NCBI GenBank assembly: GCA_021030915.1
Contig: JAGEMR010000092.1
Span: forward strand, 62,001-126,000
DNA from: Astrothelium macrocarpum
Lineage: Eukaryota; Ascomycota; Dothideomycetes; Trypetheliales; Trypetheliaceae
Direction: 5' to 3'
Length of the DNA: 64,000 bases
Below, in pieces: positions 23,011 to 35,199 of this stretch. Both the position numbers and the translations under genes were made by a program. The notes beneath the pieces are model-generated. The model worked only from the letters and a program-made list of their open reading frames with translations. It searched no databases and was not told the DNA's origin. The number at the start of each line of letters is the position of its first letter. Within the stretch, counting starts at the first letter, position 1.

Positions 23011-23454
23011 TTCGCCAGTGCACCAGCCAAAGGTGTGCGCCCGGTCGAAATTCCTCGCTCAATTCTGGACACCAGCATACAAACCCCCCGATGGATGCTC
23101 CTAGCTTGGTCCAATGGCGAAGTCCACACTTGATTGACGCATGCAAGGATCACAACTCGTCCAGGGGATCAGGGGAACATCGATTCTGTTTAGCGTGGAG
23201 GGTGAGTGCCGTCATAAGCTTGAATGACCATTGAACCGTAGTTTGATGTTTCGTGGCCTGGCGGCCGAGAGTGGGATGACGGTCACGTGTCGTTACTTTC
23301 TGGCGACGAGCATGATCTGCATTGGAAAATTTGTGCGTCATCGTCAGAAGGCAGCAAAAAACTTTAAATGTAAGAGCAGTGGACCGTCAACCTCATTCTA
23401 CCATTCTAATGTTCCATCTCTAGACGCTGAGATTGTTGAAGTTACCACTGCATC
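23011..23454. promoter_or_regulatory. Divergent promoter, SEC21 / PLP2
   Basis: 444 bp between two outward-facing starts of conserved housekeeping genes. No clear TATA box. Confidence 0.55.
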
Positions 23455-24464
23455 ATGGACGTACCTGTAAATGTCCCTGTGGACAATCCTCATGCAGATA
23501 CAGAATGGTCATAAGCTCATCATCTGAAATTTGCGAAAACTTCAATGCTGATTTAAGTAGGAACGATATTCTACGCAAACATGGTATCATTCCAGAAAAG
23601 CCTCCATCTCCTACGCCAATGATTGAGGAAGCATTACTGGAAGCGAAAAGGCTAGCCCACGAAAATCGACTTGAAGGTAAAGATCTTGATGAGCTTGCTG
23701 AGCTTGAAGATGAAGAAGAGGACGAATTTTTGAAGCACTACCGGTAATCTTCCTTGAGATTAAGGACGTATTGACTTCTTTGCTGAGGCATTCTCGAAGG
23801 CAGAAACGTTTGGTAGAGCTGAATAATATCTCCTCGTCCTCGATATACAACCAAGTCTATCCCTTGCAGAAACCGGATTACTCACGCGACGTGACCGAGG
23901 CGTCCAAAAAGTCATTCGTGCTGGTCCTTTTAACATCTAGTCAAGGCACGAACGTGGAGTCCCAACTCCTCATCGAAATTTGGAGAGAACTAGCAACGCG
24001 GTTTGGAGATGTTAAATTTTGTCAGATTCGAGGCGACATGTGTATCGAAGGCTATCCGGAGAAGAATACACCAACGATCCTAATTTATAAAGATGGAGAC
24101 ATCAAAAGACAGATAGTAACATTGCGAGAAATACAGGGAGTACGAACAACTATCCAAGGTACGTGCGCTGTATTTGGTGAAGTTATGTTGACTAGATTCG
24201 TTGTGCCTACCCATATTCTCTCTAGCATGTGCTATTATTTATCACACATATTCACCCTAGGCGAACCCCGCAAAACCTACCCTATTGGGATGCTAATTAA
24301 CATTCTTCATAGACGTGGAAGATATTTTAGTATCTGCTGGGGCCGTCAATCAAACAGATCCTCGCTTGCAGCGACAGGACGAAGATACAAATCGGGGATT
24401 ATCTCCTCGATTGATAAGGCAGACGCAGCCACCGAGTGGTGACGACGACAGCGATTGGGAATGA
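23455..24464 (+). CDS. PLP2: Phosducin-like protein 2 (thioredoxin-fold co-chaperone)
   Basis: Cytosolic co-chaperone that helps the CCT/TRiC chaperonin fold actin and tubulin. Exons 23455-23507, 23561-23743, 23800-24158 and 24313-24464 encode 248 residues. The N-terminal part holds ADTEW-NDILRKHGIIPEKP (split by intron 1), a Glu-rich helix ending DEFLKHYRQKR, and the thioredoxin-like domain with TNVESQLLIEIWRELA, FGDVKFCQIRGDMCIEGYP, NTPTILIY and RQIVTLREI. The tail is acidic (GDDDSDWE). Intron 1 uses an unusual GTCATA donor. I accept it because the resulting Trp-Asn junction is the invariant family sequence and the alternative reading hits a stop at once. Confidence 0.92.
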
Positions 24465-27400
24465 AGGTTGGGAGCGTGTTCGTTTCCTGATATGAGCCCG
24501 ATTGTATTTCCTTTTTCTTCCTCCCAGCCGAAACTGGGAGAGAGTGGGCCAACAAGGCTACAGGACGACCGGGGTGGCGGGCTCCCCACGCAGTTCCCAA
24601 AACGGCGCCTGCTTGCAGTTTTGGCTTGCAGCGTACCCAGTCGATTAGGGACGTCTCATCGACGACGCCGCCGACATACGTCTGCCACCTCTTGCTTTGC
24701 CGCACAGCGTGCGGGAAGTCTGGACTCGGAAAGCCGGACCGACCAGCAGCAACAGCGGTACGCGCGCGGCGGGAGCTGTTATAAGTACCCACCAATGCCC
24801 TACTTCCCGCCTTAGATAAAGAATTCCCCACGCTCGCCGATCACCGTGATGTTGGCTGGGTGCGGATTACCTAACTTGCCTCATACAAAAAACAGTGTGC
24901 TGACATGTAAGACGGCTCAGAACCCCACATCCGCCGCCATCCGGTTGCGGTAAAGTGCCTTCGGCATGGGGGCGCCTGTCTATCTGCACAGCAATCTACA
25001 GTGCAGATGCGCCTTGGCCAGTCGATCCCCTCCAGGACCGGACCTTCTTACTTCCATTCAAAGTTCACGCCCTCTCACGATAGTGACCAGAATTTAAAAT
25101 GCCTCCCACCAGCCATCGCGGGAAGCGCCACGTACTATCGCCTAGCATCTCCTCTTTGGTTTGCGCATATGCACTCCGATGCGCCTGAAGGATGCCCTGG
25201 GCGACGTTGCCGCACCGGAAATTACGTCTGCACACCCCAAGGGTTCACCGCTCTTGTGACGATGCTCCGCATTCCTCATCGATAGACGTGGACAACATGA
25301 CGAGCAACGGCTGGATGCTGCCAAGGTTCAACGTCGGGACTTATTGTGTGCCTCGGAGCTATTCGGAGCAGACTGAGTAGGTCAATGGTGTGACGAGCTA
25401 TAGGCCACCTGGATGTTGGCCTCGTTTTGTTCCAGAACTTTGTCTCTGTTTTTTTACCCTTTTCGGTAATTACTGGGCCCCAGCTACCGTAGCTCCATGG
25501 GGTTTCTCGGTATGAGCTCGGCCACCCAGCCATCCAGATTGAGGCTCTTAGCTACCAATCAACTTTGCATCCGTTTAGGTTGGCTCGAATTGCTCTCTTT
25601 TTTTGCCCAAGGCACAATGGAATACTTTCAAGCAGACACCCCAGATGCAATGCAGAACATCTAGAGTGATCGCCAGCAGTCGGTCTACACCCTAGAAAAT
25701 AATGTGGTCAAACGAGTCAATAATGTCCGACTTCGCTGCCACTATGCCCCCATGCCGTCTCATCTTCATACCCAACGATCTGGTTAACCCTTCACATCTT
25801 CCCGCCCTCCTCGGTGCCCGTACCGTGCTCTCACGCACAGCTTGTTCTTTGCGCGACTCGTGCGCCATCCCGTCACCACCACTCGCCTTAGTGTATTGTC
25901 ACTTTTCCAACGACTGTCCCAACTCCATGCAAGTTCCACCACGAGCACGTTCACCGCTCAGGATCGACGAATGTGTTTCATCTCCCCATACGCCCGTATT
26001 TGCTCGTTCCCTTGTCCTTGAGCGGCCTTTCTCGTCCTTTCTTCCCCCTTTGTCCATCCCTGCGAATGGGTAAAATTGCCCGACCTTATCATTATCCCAA
26101 CATCTGATTACCGCCACTTTTGCAAATCCAGGATTCCGCTCCCCCCTCCCCAATTGTCTCCCAAGCCCCCATTTTGCATCCATCTCACCGGCTGCAAGCC
26201 ACCCACTTTCTCTTTGCCACATTTGTGTGTTAGCTGAACGCCCTTTTGTAATTGGCGCCCCATCGCTTGCCTGATTCTTGCATTATCTTGTGGAACGTCG
26301 GTTTGGGCAACGTCGATTTTGGCTATCCCCCCACTAGTCAGATCTGTGCCATGTATCACCGTTTGCTAGGCTTCCCCGGAATTGATGGGCACCGTTGAGA
26401 CCGGCGCGGAGATGGCTCTCGCCGCCGACCGAAGGACTGTTCGGCTCGTTAGCGTTCCAAATACCAATGCCGAACCCTTTGAAGGGTCTTGGAAGCTGGA
26501 CCCGGATAGGAAAGATTCGCACATGGATGGCTGTTCATGCCTAATGTTGCTACAATACGGCGCTTAATTCTTTTGCCCAGTTAAAGTGTCAATGTTCGAC
26601 TTTCCAATGAAACATTGGGAGTGACCGATGTGGCAAGGTCCTCAATGCTGAGACTTGATTTGTATCAAGCTATGGGCCGTTATGTCTGTTCTAGAACGAG
26701 CTCTTGGAATGCTATAGATTTTGCAGTGGTCTTGGGCGAGAGAGCCAGACTTTGTCTTCTCAACACATTGTAGGAATAATCTATGGAGGCCGCTTTCGAT
26801 AATAATGCATCATCGCTCGAATGATTTGTCGACGTTGCTATTTTCTAGCTGAATGTCAGATGTTTATTGAGATGTCTGTGACGATCGGGAGCTTAGAGAT
26901 AGTTACGGGCAACGCTGGTCCAGTTGCTTGGCCTACTCCACACATCCTAGGCTTCCCATATTGCATGAATGGTACAGGGAAAGCTTCTTTAATGTTCCGT
27001 ACAGCAAATCCATCGATCGACAGCCCATAAGCGATAGTCGAGGTACCAAGGTAGACATTAAGAGACTTGATCCGGTGCAACTCTAACCCAAAGATTTGGG
27101 TTCGGGACAATAGTCCATGCCGTGTTAATCATGTCGCCCTAAACATCATCTTCATTGGCGTCTGAATAGTGAGGCCCCCGAACATTTCAGAATGTGTTCA
27201 GGTGCGACGAGAGCCATTGTTTGTGAAGTGCATGCAGTTTGCGCTGATCCAGGCCAGCTAGAGCGTGCCATCAGATTAGATGATGTGCCCAGAACGTTGT
27301 TATCTGATGGTCACTTTGTCACATCTTAGCAATCATGGCTGCATGACGCACATTCTAACGCATGTGTGTCCAGCATTCTCGTCACAAATAAGATATCGAT

Positions 27401-27825
27401 GCGAAATGTGGAAATTTCCATCAGGCTAGATGCCCATGGCAGATGCTCTAATGTATCTACATCTGCTAAAAAAAAAACGGACAGTGTAAATGCCGTCTCA
27501 ATCATTATTAGAATATACAAGACCATTTACCCGTGACCATGCAAATACAATGATATCCAAGAAAAAAATAGCCCAGTAGTGATCAAATCCACACTGGAAG
27601 TTTCCTGTATGTTCAGCACGAATCGATGGAGAGGGTATAGAGTTATCCCGTAAGCAAGGTGATTCCGGCTCTTCTTACTGCTGGTATACCACAGTATCTT
27701 GGGAATACAGTGTCCTGTTGTGAACAACCTCATGTTCTTCTCTACCTCGAATAATAATCGTTGCACTCGCGTCACCTTTCGTCAAGCATTGGGGAGATTC
27801 ATAGGAGTTGAGCCCTTCATTCCGA
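24465..27825. other. Long intergenic region, 3.4 kb
   Basis: No protein family is recognisable on either strand. The longest open frame, 161 codons antisense at 24346-24831, overlaps the 3' end of PLP2 and has no conserved features. The plus strand at about 25700-26300 is strongly pyrimidine-rich (many CCC and CTT tracts), as seen in long fungal leaders or non-coding transcripts. The segment from about 26600 to 27800 is more AT-rich and featureless. Confidence 0.45.
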
Positions 27826-29262
27826 TCAGATTAGCTCATCGCACCCTCCCCTTCTTGCACCTTCGACTACTCTGATAACATCTGATTCGTCAAATGCGGG
27901 GCCTTGACCGTCGCATTTGGCCATCCCTCGTAATCGCTCGCAAACATCTCCGATGTCTATGAGACCTTGCTTGAAGAGTGGATGTGAGAGAATAAGATCC
28001 CAAGTTGCAGCAGCAGGAAGTAGGGTACTTGATTTCGACATGATACCTCTACCCCCATTTAAATGAGGGACGACGCGTCTGCCTGATAAAAAAGGAATAG
28101 GTTGGGAAAGTGAAGTCGTTTTCATGGTGGCTGCTGCGTTCGGTCCAAGAACACCCTTATCAGGAAGTGTGACGGGAATATCAATCTTTTTAGGTTTCCA
28201 GGATGACGGGCCCATCGTAGCTTCTCCGCTCTCAAGCATCTTCTCGATCGCCTTGCCTCGAGACTCGCTCTTTCCGCTCTCTCCGTTTAATAAGCCGTCA
28301 GGGTCTTCGGCACCAGGTGATCCTGGTAAAGAAAGTGACAAAGGGTTGGTGGCGGACGTTGCCCGCAATATCTCATTTTCGGTTTCAGCACGTTGAAGAG
28401 CAAGTTTCAGACGTTCATTGTCGGATTGGAGAGAATGTGATTGTGATTCGAGGGCTGTGAGTTTGGCTTCGAGGTCACGGACATGCCGCTCCTTGCGCTC
28501 GCGGAATGCGCGTTGACTATCACATTTGCCATTAGACTATTGTTGTATGAAGAGAGGGGTTGTTTGGATTGCAAAATGGACTGAGTACAAGTGCACATAT
28601 ATCAGGGCAACATAGTCGGGCAATACGGGAACAAAATTCAACACTCACGCTGCTCTATTCTGAGCTTTCCGTCGGCTCTGTGCGGGTGTTAGGTTTGTGA
28701 TTTCCTTCTCCTCGCTGCTCCCTCGTGGTCCGTTGCTGTTCTGGGGGATAGCATTGTTTAGCAGCTGCCCCGTTGCTGGATTTATTTGTTGTTGTGATCC
28801 GTCCAAGTCGACATCTAATCCAACACCACTATCAACGCTTCCCACATGCGTCATGGACATGCGTTGTTGTGGTGAGTCGGAAGTGGTCGGCAGCATCGGG
28901 CTGGGCTCGAAGCCCGAAAATGGAGTGTCATATGCAAGGAAGTTGGGTTGGTCCAGATGTTCCTGATAATTGTCAGAAATGATTAGCCCATGTGTTATCG
29001 AAAACATTATCGATGTTGTCGTCATGCCATCACATCCACGAATTGGGGGGTGGGTTGCTGGTGTTGAGCGGTGAAGACTGAAAGTGGGGTAGCAAATGCA
29101 GATCGGAGCCTAGGTGCGTAATTCTGCTTGCGGCCGACAACTTACCGGCGAAGACCCGTTACTTTCTTCATTGAGATTTGGAGGATATTGATGAGCCATG
29201 TTCATGTAATGGTTTGCAAATGACGGCGGAGGCGGCGCCCCAGGATAGTAAGCGTACTCCAT
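27826..29262 (-). CDS. Yap/AP-1-class bZIP transcription factor
   Basis: Nuclear DNA-binding regulator. Exons 29262-29146, 28962-28649 and 28516-27826 (introns 183 and 132 nt) give 373 residues. The bZIP is split by intron 2: RRKAQNRAA | QRAFRERKERH, the NxxAQxxFR signature of fungal Yap factors at about residues 137-160, followed by a leucine zipper with heptads (DLEAKLTALES, LQSDNERLKLAL). The C-terminal block HPLFKQGLIDIGDVCERLRG and KCDGQGPAFDE...DELI is shared with fungal Fcr3/Yap3-type proteins rather than with Yap1, and the two Cys-rich redox domains of Yap1 are absent. The Tyr/Pro-rich N-terminus (YAYYPGAPPPS) is typical of an activation region. Targets are unknown; stress or metabolism regulation is inferred from the family. 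Confidence 0.9.
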
Positions 29263-32200
29263 CACGGAATGGTCGTTGAGGGTGAGAAAATGCTACAAGA
29301 TGACAAACTGCGCACAAATTCGCAACGAATCACAAGAGCCAAGCTTACACCAAGGCTTGGGAAGCTGTAGCAAAGGCTTGGTGTGAAATGGTGTGTGAAA
29401 GCAAGAGAGCTGCTGTGGATTGAAAGCTTGAAATGGGCGTAAGAACTGTGATGGCTGCTCAAGTAGGCATCACCGGGGTTTATAGGTAGACAAATGCAGA
29501 GCCAAGGTCGCTAGTCAGGATATCTTTGCACAGATATATGATAGGTTGCCGCTTCGTCCTTTCAGCGGCCGGGCCGTGTCGGGATATGATGGCTTCATGG
29601 CTACAGGGCTGTCTAAGCGTGGTTTGCATAACTTAGGCCGGTACGGAGCAGCCCTTTTCCAACTCCACATATTCGCACCTGGCGCACATGCTGGTCTCCA
29701 GGCCCCGTCAGCTCCTGCGTGGATCGAGATTAGAAGCGGATTGATGTCAAACGTCTAGAGATAGGCTGCTGCAGTGAAGCAAGCACGCAACGTCGTGGGC
29801 GTGCCAGGGTGATTGCGTTCATTGAAAGGCTTCAGCCTATGGCAGACTTTCCTCCAGACCTGCATGCGAGAGGGGAAGAACAGGCGAGAGCCTGGGAGGC
29901 TAAGCAGCCTAAGCTTCAATGCCCTGGGAACTAGGGTCAAGGCTGGAGAGTTCTTTCGAATGTCGCCGCTCAGTCAAGTCAGGAGTGTGTTGGATCTGTC
30001 TTTTGGTCGAATAGGCCGCCTGGGTCGATCCGCACATCGATTAGCCACTTTCCCACATCAGCGGGTTGCAATTGGGACAAGCCAGGACCAGCCGACCCCA
30101 GGCCCCATGTATTTTAGCAGCAGCCTAGCCATCGCCGCCACGAGTGACGATCCTGCGCGGGCGTTGACCCACTGCGATGGGTACTGGGATCGCCTATATG
30201 TGCTCGACATGGTTTGACACCACACTGGCGCGCGTGCCAAAAACCGCCGTGACAAAAAGCGCCGTGCCGTCTCCGACCCAAGTCCGCTACCACAGCTATC
30301 GTGCACTCCCTTCAGCTGAATGCCCACACGTTGTCGACAACGTCTGCCTTCTCGTGGCGAGGGTCAGCGCTAGAAGAAATTGCCATATGGAGTACGGGTT
30401 GGCCAATCGGGCAGGTGCACGGCCGGAGCCGCGACCTACCTCGATGTAGACATCATTGTAGAGGAGAAGTGCAGTTCGCATTGATGTGCGTGGTCCAATC
30501 GTCCTTGCGATAGTGTCTCAAAAGCCAGGGGCCAGAGACAAGGGCGTATCTCACATCCTGTAAAAAAGGTCAGCTACCTAGTTATCGTCCCGCCATTGGA
30601 TCCTTCCGCTCACTATTCCATAAATCGGCCAATGAGTGATGCACACTTATGTTTAGTTACGCTGACTGAGAGTTACGCTAACACGTCCTCCACTTCGTAA
30701 TAGACCCAAATTATCCAGGTTCGTTAGCGAAGACGCAACCTCAGCTCACTTAAGATGAAAGGCCTCCCATTATCCTCGTTTTCTTATCCTCTCCGAAGCC
30801 CAAAACGTTGCAGGTGCATCCTTGGTCCTGCATTTCTATACTGCTTACCCTGCACCGGATCATGGTGTTTGTACGACATAAAGATGGGCTGAGCGCACCG
30901 GTGTCTGGCTCTCGACGGCCTAGTTTTGGGGGAAGGCCTCGAGACTGGCGACACCGCCCCCTCTGGATTAAGGTTTACATCCAAAATTGCATTGCGCTGA
31001 CCATCTGAGTTGATCCATAGAAGCTCCTGCCAGAGGTTATCACATCCGAGGTTTAGCATGGCTAGATCACTGATAAACATGCATTTAGATTAGAATTGAA
31101 GGAAAGTTCATTGCATCATCTGCAGGATTATCTCGCTGTGCCGCAAGTGTACTTACTATGTAGGCTTTTCTGGCAAGTGTTGACAAATCTAATGGCGTTT
31201 CCAGCGCTTAGTTTTGCTGCGTCTGCTTTCGCCCAACGTCGTAAATCTAAGCTCAAAAACAAAACTCATGTCTACATTTATACAAGTTCCTCAGACCTGA
31301 TAAATTCAATACTGTCATTCCGTCTTTCAATACTGGTTGTATCAGAATTATCAGAAAATTTCGTAAATCCTGATTAGTGATAAATTCTCGAAAAGAGAAA
31401 GACGCTATTTCTTCTTACAAGGGATATACATTCTGTACATCACTTCGTCCGCCTGTTAGTATGTTAATACTACAATTTATGGTTAAATGACTGACAAATG
31501 AGCATTATAAGTGCTCGCAGCATCAGACCTGGATCAAGCAACGGGGGAGGCTAAGAAATCAAACTATTTCGTTCACTATACCAAATCAGGTATCGTAAAT
31601 CTGCTAGATCATGAAATTTACCTGGGTAAGTTCTGTTGATCTTGATCTTCGTAATGTGACATGGCATGATGCAGCTCGGTCTACGGCATGACCATATCAA
31701 CGACCAGAGTAGCAAGAGCTGAAGGCAATGATTTTGCGCGTGTGGAACACGCAATGAACTAGAGGATGACCCAAAAAAACACCACGTTCACTTCCAACGG
31801 AACATGAACGCATGGCACGCACATCATTCCCCAGGCTACCAGTATTAAAGTGGTTAGTTTCATACACTGCAATGTCCCGTCCGTTGGACAGTGTAAACGA
31901 TCACAGAAATCGAACTAGCATGGGACACTTTAGTGAGTCGCAGGTAGCTTTAAAGGAATAAGGCTGACGGGATAGTTTTTCATTCGCCTGATCGTAAAGA
32001 TCTGATGACGGCTTGCATTGAAATTAGAAGACTCTCTCAAGATGATCCTTCAACAGATCGCACTGAATCTAAAGACTGCTAACGACAAGTTCCAGTACCA
32101 CGGATGCGGTAATTCCATCCTGCCCGTCGGACACGTTCAAGCACTACACATGACCTGACTGAGCCGAATGGTGTATACATTTCATACCACGACCCTTCGT

Positions 32201-32284
32201 TTTCATCCGAAAGCCGACTAGAAAAGTTATGGTCATCAAATTCAAGACATCACTACTAAAAGGCGCCTAAAATCCTACCCATCC
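29263..32284. other. Long intergenic region upstream of the bZIP gene
   Basis: About 3.0 kb. The first 300 bp must include the bZIP promoter and leader. From about 29560 to 30520 the DNA is fairly GC-rich. From about 31080 onward it becomes AT-rich with short, degenerate frames. No family, tRNA or complete mobile element was recognised. Confidence 0.45.
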
Positions 32285-32687
32285 ATGTCAGACGTTCAGG
32301 ACTATCACCGCAAAAGCAATTCCTCCAGCATGGACGAAGAGCTGAATTTGCATGGTTTCTCGTACTATTCAGCTTTTGATACTATTGAGATGGCGGTGCA
32401 AATCTACTCAATAATCAAAGAATGCACGCCATTGTATGTAGCAGTACTAAAAGAATGAACAGCATGAGCATGTTTAATTTTAGATAGTTACATTCAATTT
32501 TAGGAAGATGCACCAAGGAATAGCTCAATATTTGCGGTGAGAACTTCAGCATCAAAGAAAAGACTCGTTGCATGAATCAAAGTAATATCATCTAACAAGG
32601 CGTCCTGCATACGTCTTGCATTTCTCTACACCAGCGGCACTACAATATACGAATCTTGGTGTCTTGACGGATTCGTTGTCACACTAA
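32285..32687 (+). CDS. Speculative small three-exon gene
   Basis: Unknown, and low confidence. An ATG (32285) opens 58 codons. A perfect GTATGT donor at 32434, acceptors at 32503 and 32599, and a GTGAGA donor at 32537 allow exons 32285-32433, 32504-32536 and 32600-32687 to join in frame into an 89-residue protein. The first part is acidic and Ser-rich (NSSSMDEEL, FDTIEMAVQIYSIIKECT); the rest is neutral. No homologous family comes to mind. Chance splice signals in AT-rich DNA would explain it equally well. Confidence 0.22.
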
Positions 32688-33721
32688 AGAACACAGGCAA
32701 GGCTGAGCCATGTTTTGACCCAGTGTCGTCCGATCAGGAAAAGAGACTCACTAATGAAGGACGCGGTAAGATGCCAAAGGACAAGGGCTCATCCACGTGC
32801 AATACACGTTTGATCCCGCTCATCTTCAGCCGCGTCGGCCGCATCTCAAAAGGGATACGAGTGGACGTGTCACGGCGCGTGCGGTTACCGGTCCGAGAAA
32901 TGGTGTGGAATTCAGAGGGGGAATTTAGATTCAGCCCCAGGGTCAGCATCTTCAGCCCCCGGGTAGAGAGAGATTTCAAGATCATGCCGCTCTTCACGGC
33001 AAGCATCTCCATCCTGTGCGATTGGTGCGAAGATTGCGAGCGATCTATCTATCGAAAAGCTACAATAGCAGCTAGTAAAAGTGCGAGCATATACGGCAGT
33101 CAACCCAGTGAAGCCAAATTTTGGGATGTTTCGCCCTTGACGTCGAACTTGAGCAGATAAGAATTGGGAAAAAGAAACGAGGGAAGGTTCAGGCGACAGC
33201 TATTTCAGGTAAGTGATAATACAGACCAATGAATGCGCAGTCCCATTTAATTCAGCGCCGGCTCATGCAAGAGTGCACTGTATTTTGCTGGAGCGACAAT
33301 CTATGGAGTACTTTGTGCGCAAGTGAGGTAGACTGCGAACTAGCCTCGACGCCGCTAACGTCATATCCAATTTATGCAGCCCTACGCATTCTGGGATCTA
33401 CGGTCTTTGTAGCTCCCTTGACAGCTGGATGATGTGTTCCGATTGCTTCGCTAATATGACACAAAATGGTGATTAATCTACAGTAACGCCCTAAAACGGT
33501 CTTGATTTACCGCTCGACGAATCCGTTGAGGTGGAGAACGACACCACTGATATTGCCTAAAATCGTTGCAGACACAATGTCGTCGTATATGCATATCTAC
33601 CTGGTCTAGCAGCTGGCTTTAATTTGGTTGAGGGTCTCGTCCCAAGAGCCTCATACAGTCTGCAGAATAGTGCAACCTGTGACAGAACAGGAAGCTTTCG
33701 CGCAACGAATCTAGATGAAAT
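32688..33721. other. Intergenic
   Basis: 1.03 kb. A 145-codon frame at 32723-33160 opens only with GTG and overlaps a 92-codon frame on the other strand. Neither shows family features. Nothing else recognised. Confidence 0.45.
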
Positions 33722-35199
33722 CTAGAGGGTTGGCTTGAACTCGCGCGCCGTTCCGGCAAGTACCGTATCACGATGGCTGGCACGCTTTTTGAGGACATTC
33801 TCAATGAACGCCTCTCCCGCTTTGTAGCTTGATCGCACCAAGGGTCCACTAGCACAATAGAGGAAGCCCATTTCCAGGGCGCGCTGGCGCCAAAGTTCAA
33901 ATGTGGCCGGTGTGATGTATTCAACCACTTTCATGTGCCGTTTTGTGGGCCGCATGTATTGGCCAAATGTCACAACGTCTACGTTGATCTTCCGAAGCTC
34001 TGGGGAAAAAAGTGGTGAGTTTAGGTTAGGCATGCCATCTCCGCTCTCGAAAGATATCTCGGTACCAAAGATGTGGTGTACGTACCTCTTAATGCGTGCC
34101 AAATCTGATCTTCTGTCTCGCCGAAACCCAACATCATGCTTGTTTTGGTAATCAACCCATCCTTTGCCGTTTTGGCCGCTTCCAGGACTTTCAGAGTCTG
34201 TCTAAATCCAGCCCTTCGATCCCGCACCTGCGGTGTTAGGGCTTCCACAGTCTCAACATTATGCGCGAACACGTCTAATCCGCTCCCTGCTACTTCCCGT
34301 ACCAGGTCCGTGTTTCCTTGGTAGTCGCCCGTCAAGGCCTCCACAAGCATCGTGGGACTCTTCCACTTGATTTTACGTATTGTTTCTGCAAAGTGTCTCG
34401 CGCCACCATCTACAATGTCGTCCCTGTCGACAGCCGTGAGAACAACATAGCCAAGTCCCCACCGGGATAACGCTTCGGCTGTATTTTCGGGTTCGTGAGG
34501 ATCAAGTGGCGGTGGTCGGTTAGAAGTCTTGACGGAACAAAACCGGCAACCTCGTGTACACGTATCTCCCATTAACATGATTGTAGCTGTAGCCCGAGAC
34601 TTGGACGTGCCGCCCCAACATGTCGAAATGTTGGGACATCGAGCCTCCTCACATACTGTTCAAATGCCATCATCAGCGCGCTGCCCATCTCATGCCGATT
34701 CAGGATGCATAGACTAACCGGTATGCAGATTTAGGCCTCTCAAGTCGTTTTTGATCTTCTTGAAATTATCACTTGTTGGTATTGGGGTCTTCAACCACTC
34801 TGGTAATCTGATCACTTCCTTTTGCTTTCCCGGGGGTCCAACCATGGCCCGCCTGATCCCCTTGGCCTGTCCCAAGTGTCCTCCGTTTAATTCTAATGCA
34901 TCTTCATGACTCAATGGTGCTCCGTCATGTTCAGTCTCGATGATTTCGCCTAGCGCTCCGGCTCGTCGTTTTGGCCCTTTCCCGCCAACTATAAAGTCTG
35001 AAAACGATGGTCCCGAGTCCAATTCGTTTCGAAAAGAGGCAGACCCACGAGGTTGAGTTGCTGAGTTCGTTGATGTGTTGTCCGATACTGCGGTGGCGAA
35101 AGAGCGTGACAGACGGATCTTCCGTCGGCGGGTAGTATGGACGAAAGTGTTCAAGGCGGACGCACATGAGTAGCGGTATGGAGATGCCGTGGATGCCAT
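33722..35199 (-). CDS. LIP5: Lipoyl synthase, mitochondrial
   Basis: Radical-SAM enzyme that inserts two sulfurs into octanoyl chains on lipoate-dependent proteins such as the pyruvate dehydrogenase E2 and glycine cleavage H proteins. Exons 35199-34719, 34655-34086 and 33999-33722 encode 442 residues. Both iron-sulfur motifs are intact: C162-EEAR-C167-PNIST-C173 for the auxiliary cluster, and C193-TRG-C197-RF-C200 for radical SAM. The C-terminal GPLVRSSYKAGE carries the conserved RSSY serine ligand. The start at MASTASPYR gives an Arg/Ser-rich mitochondrial presequence; a further in-frame ATG 43 codons upstream would bury it. Introns are 63 and 86 nt, with a GTTAGT donor in the first. TACCTAGGTA-type elements lie in its upstream region. 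Confidence 0.94.

Noticed and set aside
24346..24831. 161-codon minus-strand open frame at the end of PLP2
   Set aside because: It overlaps PLP2 coding sequence antisense, has Ser/Arg-rich composition without motifs, and shows no splice structure.
32723..33160. 145-codon plus-strand frame and the 92-codon frame opposite
   Set aside because: The plus frame lacks an ATG start and neither strand shows conserved features.
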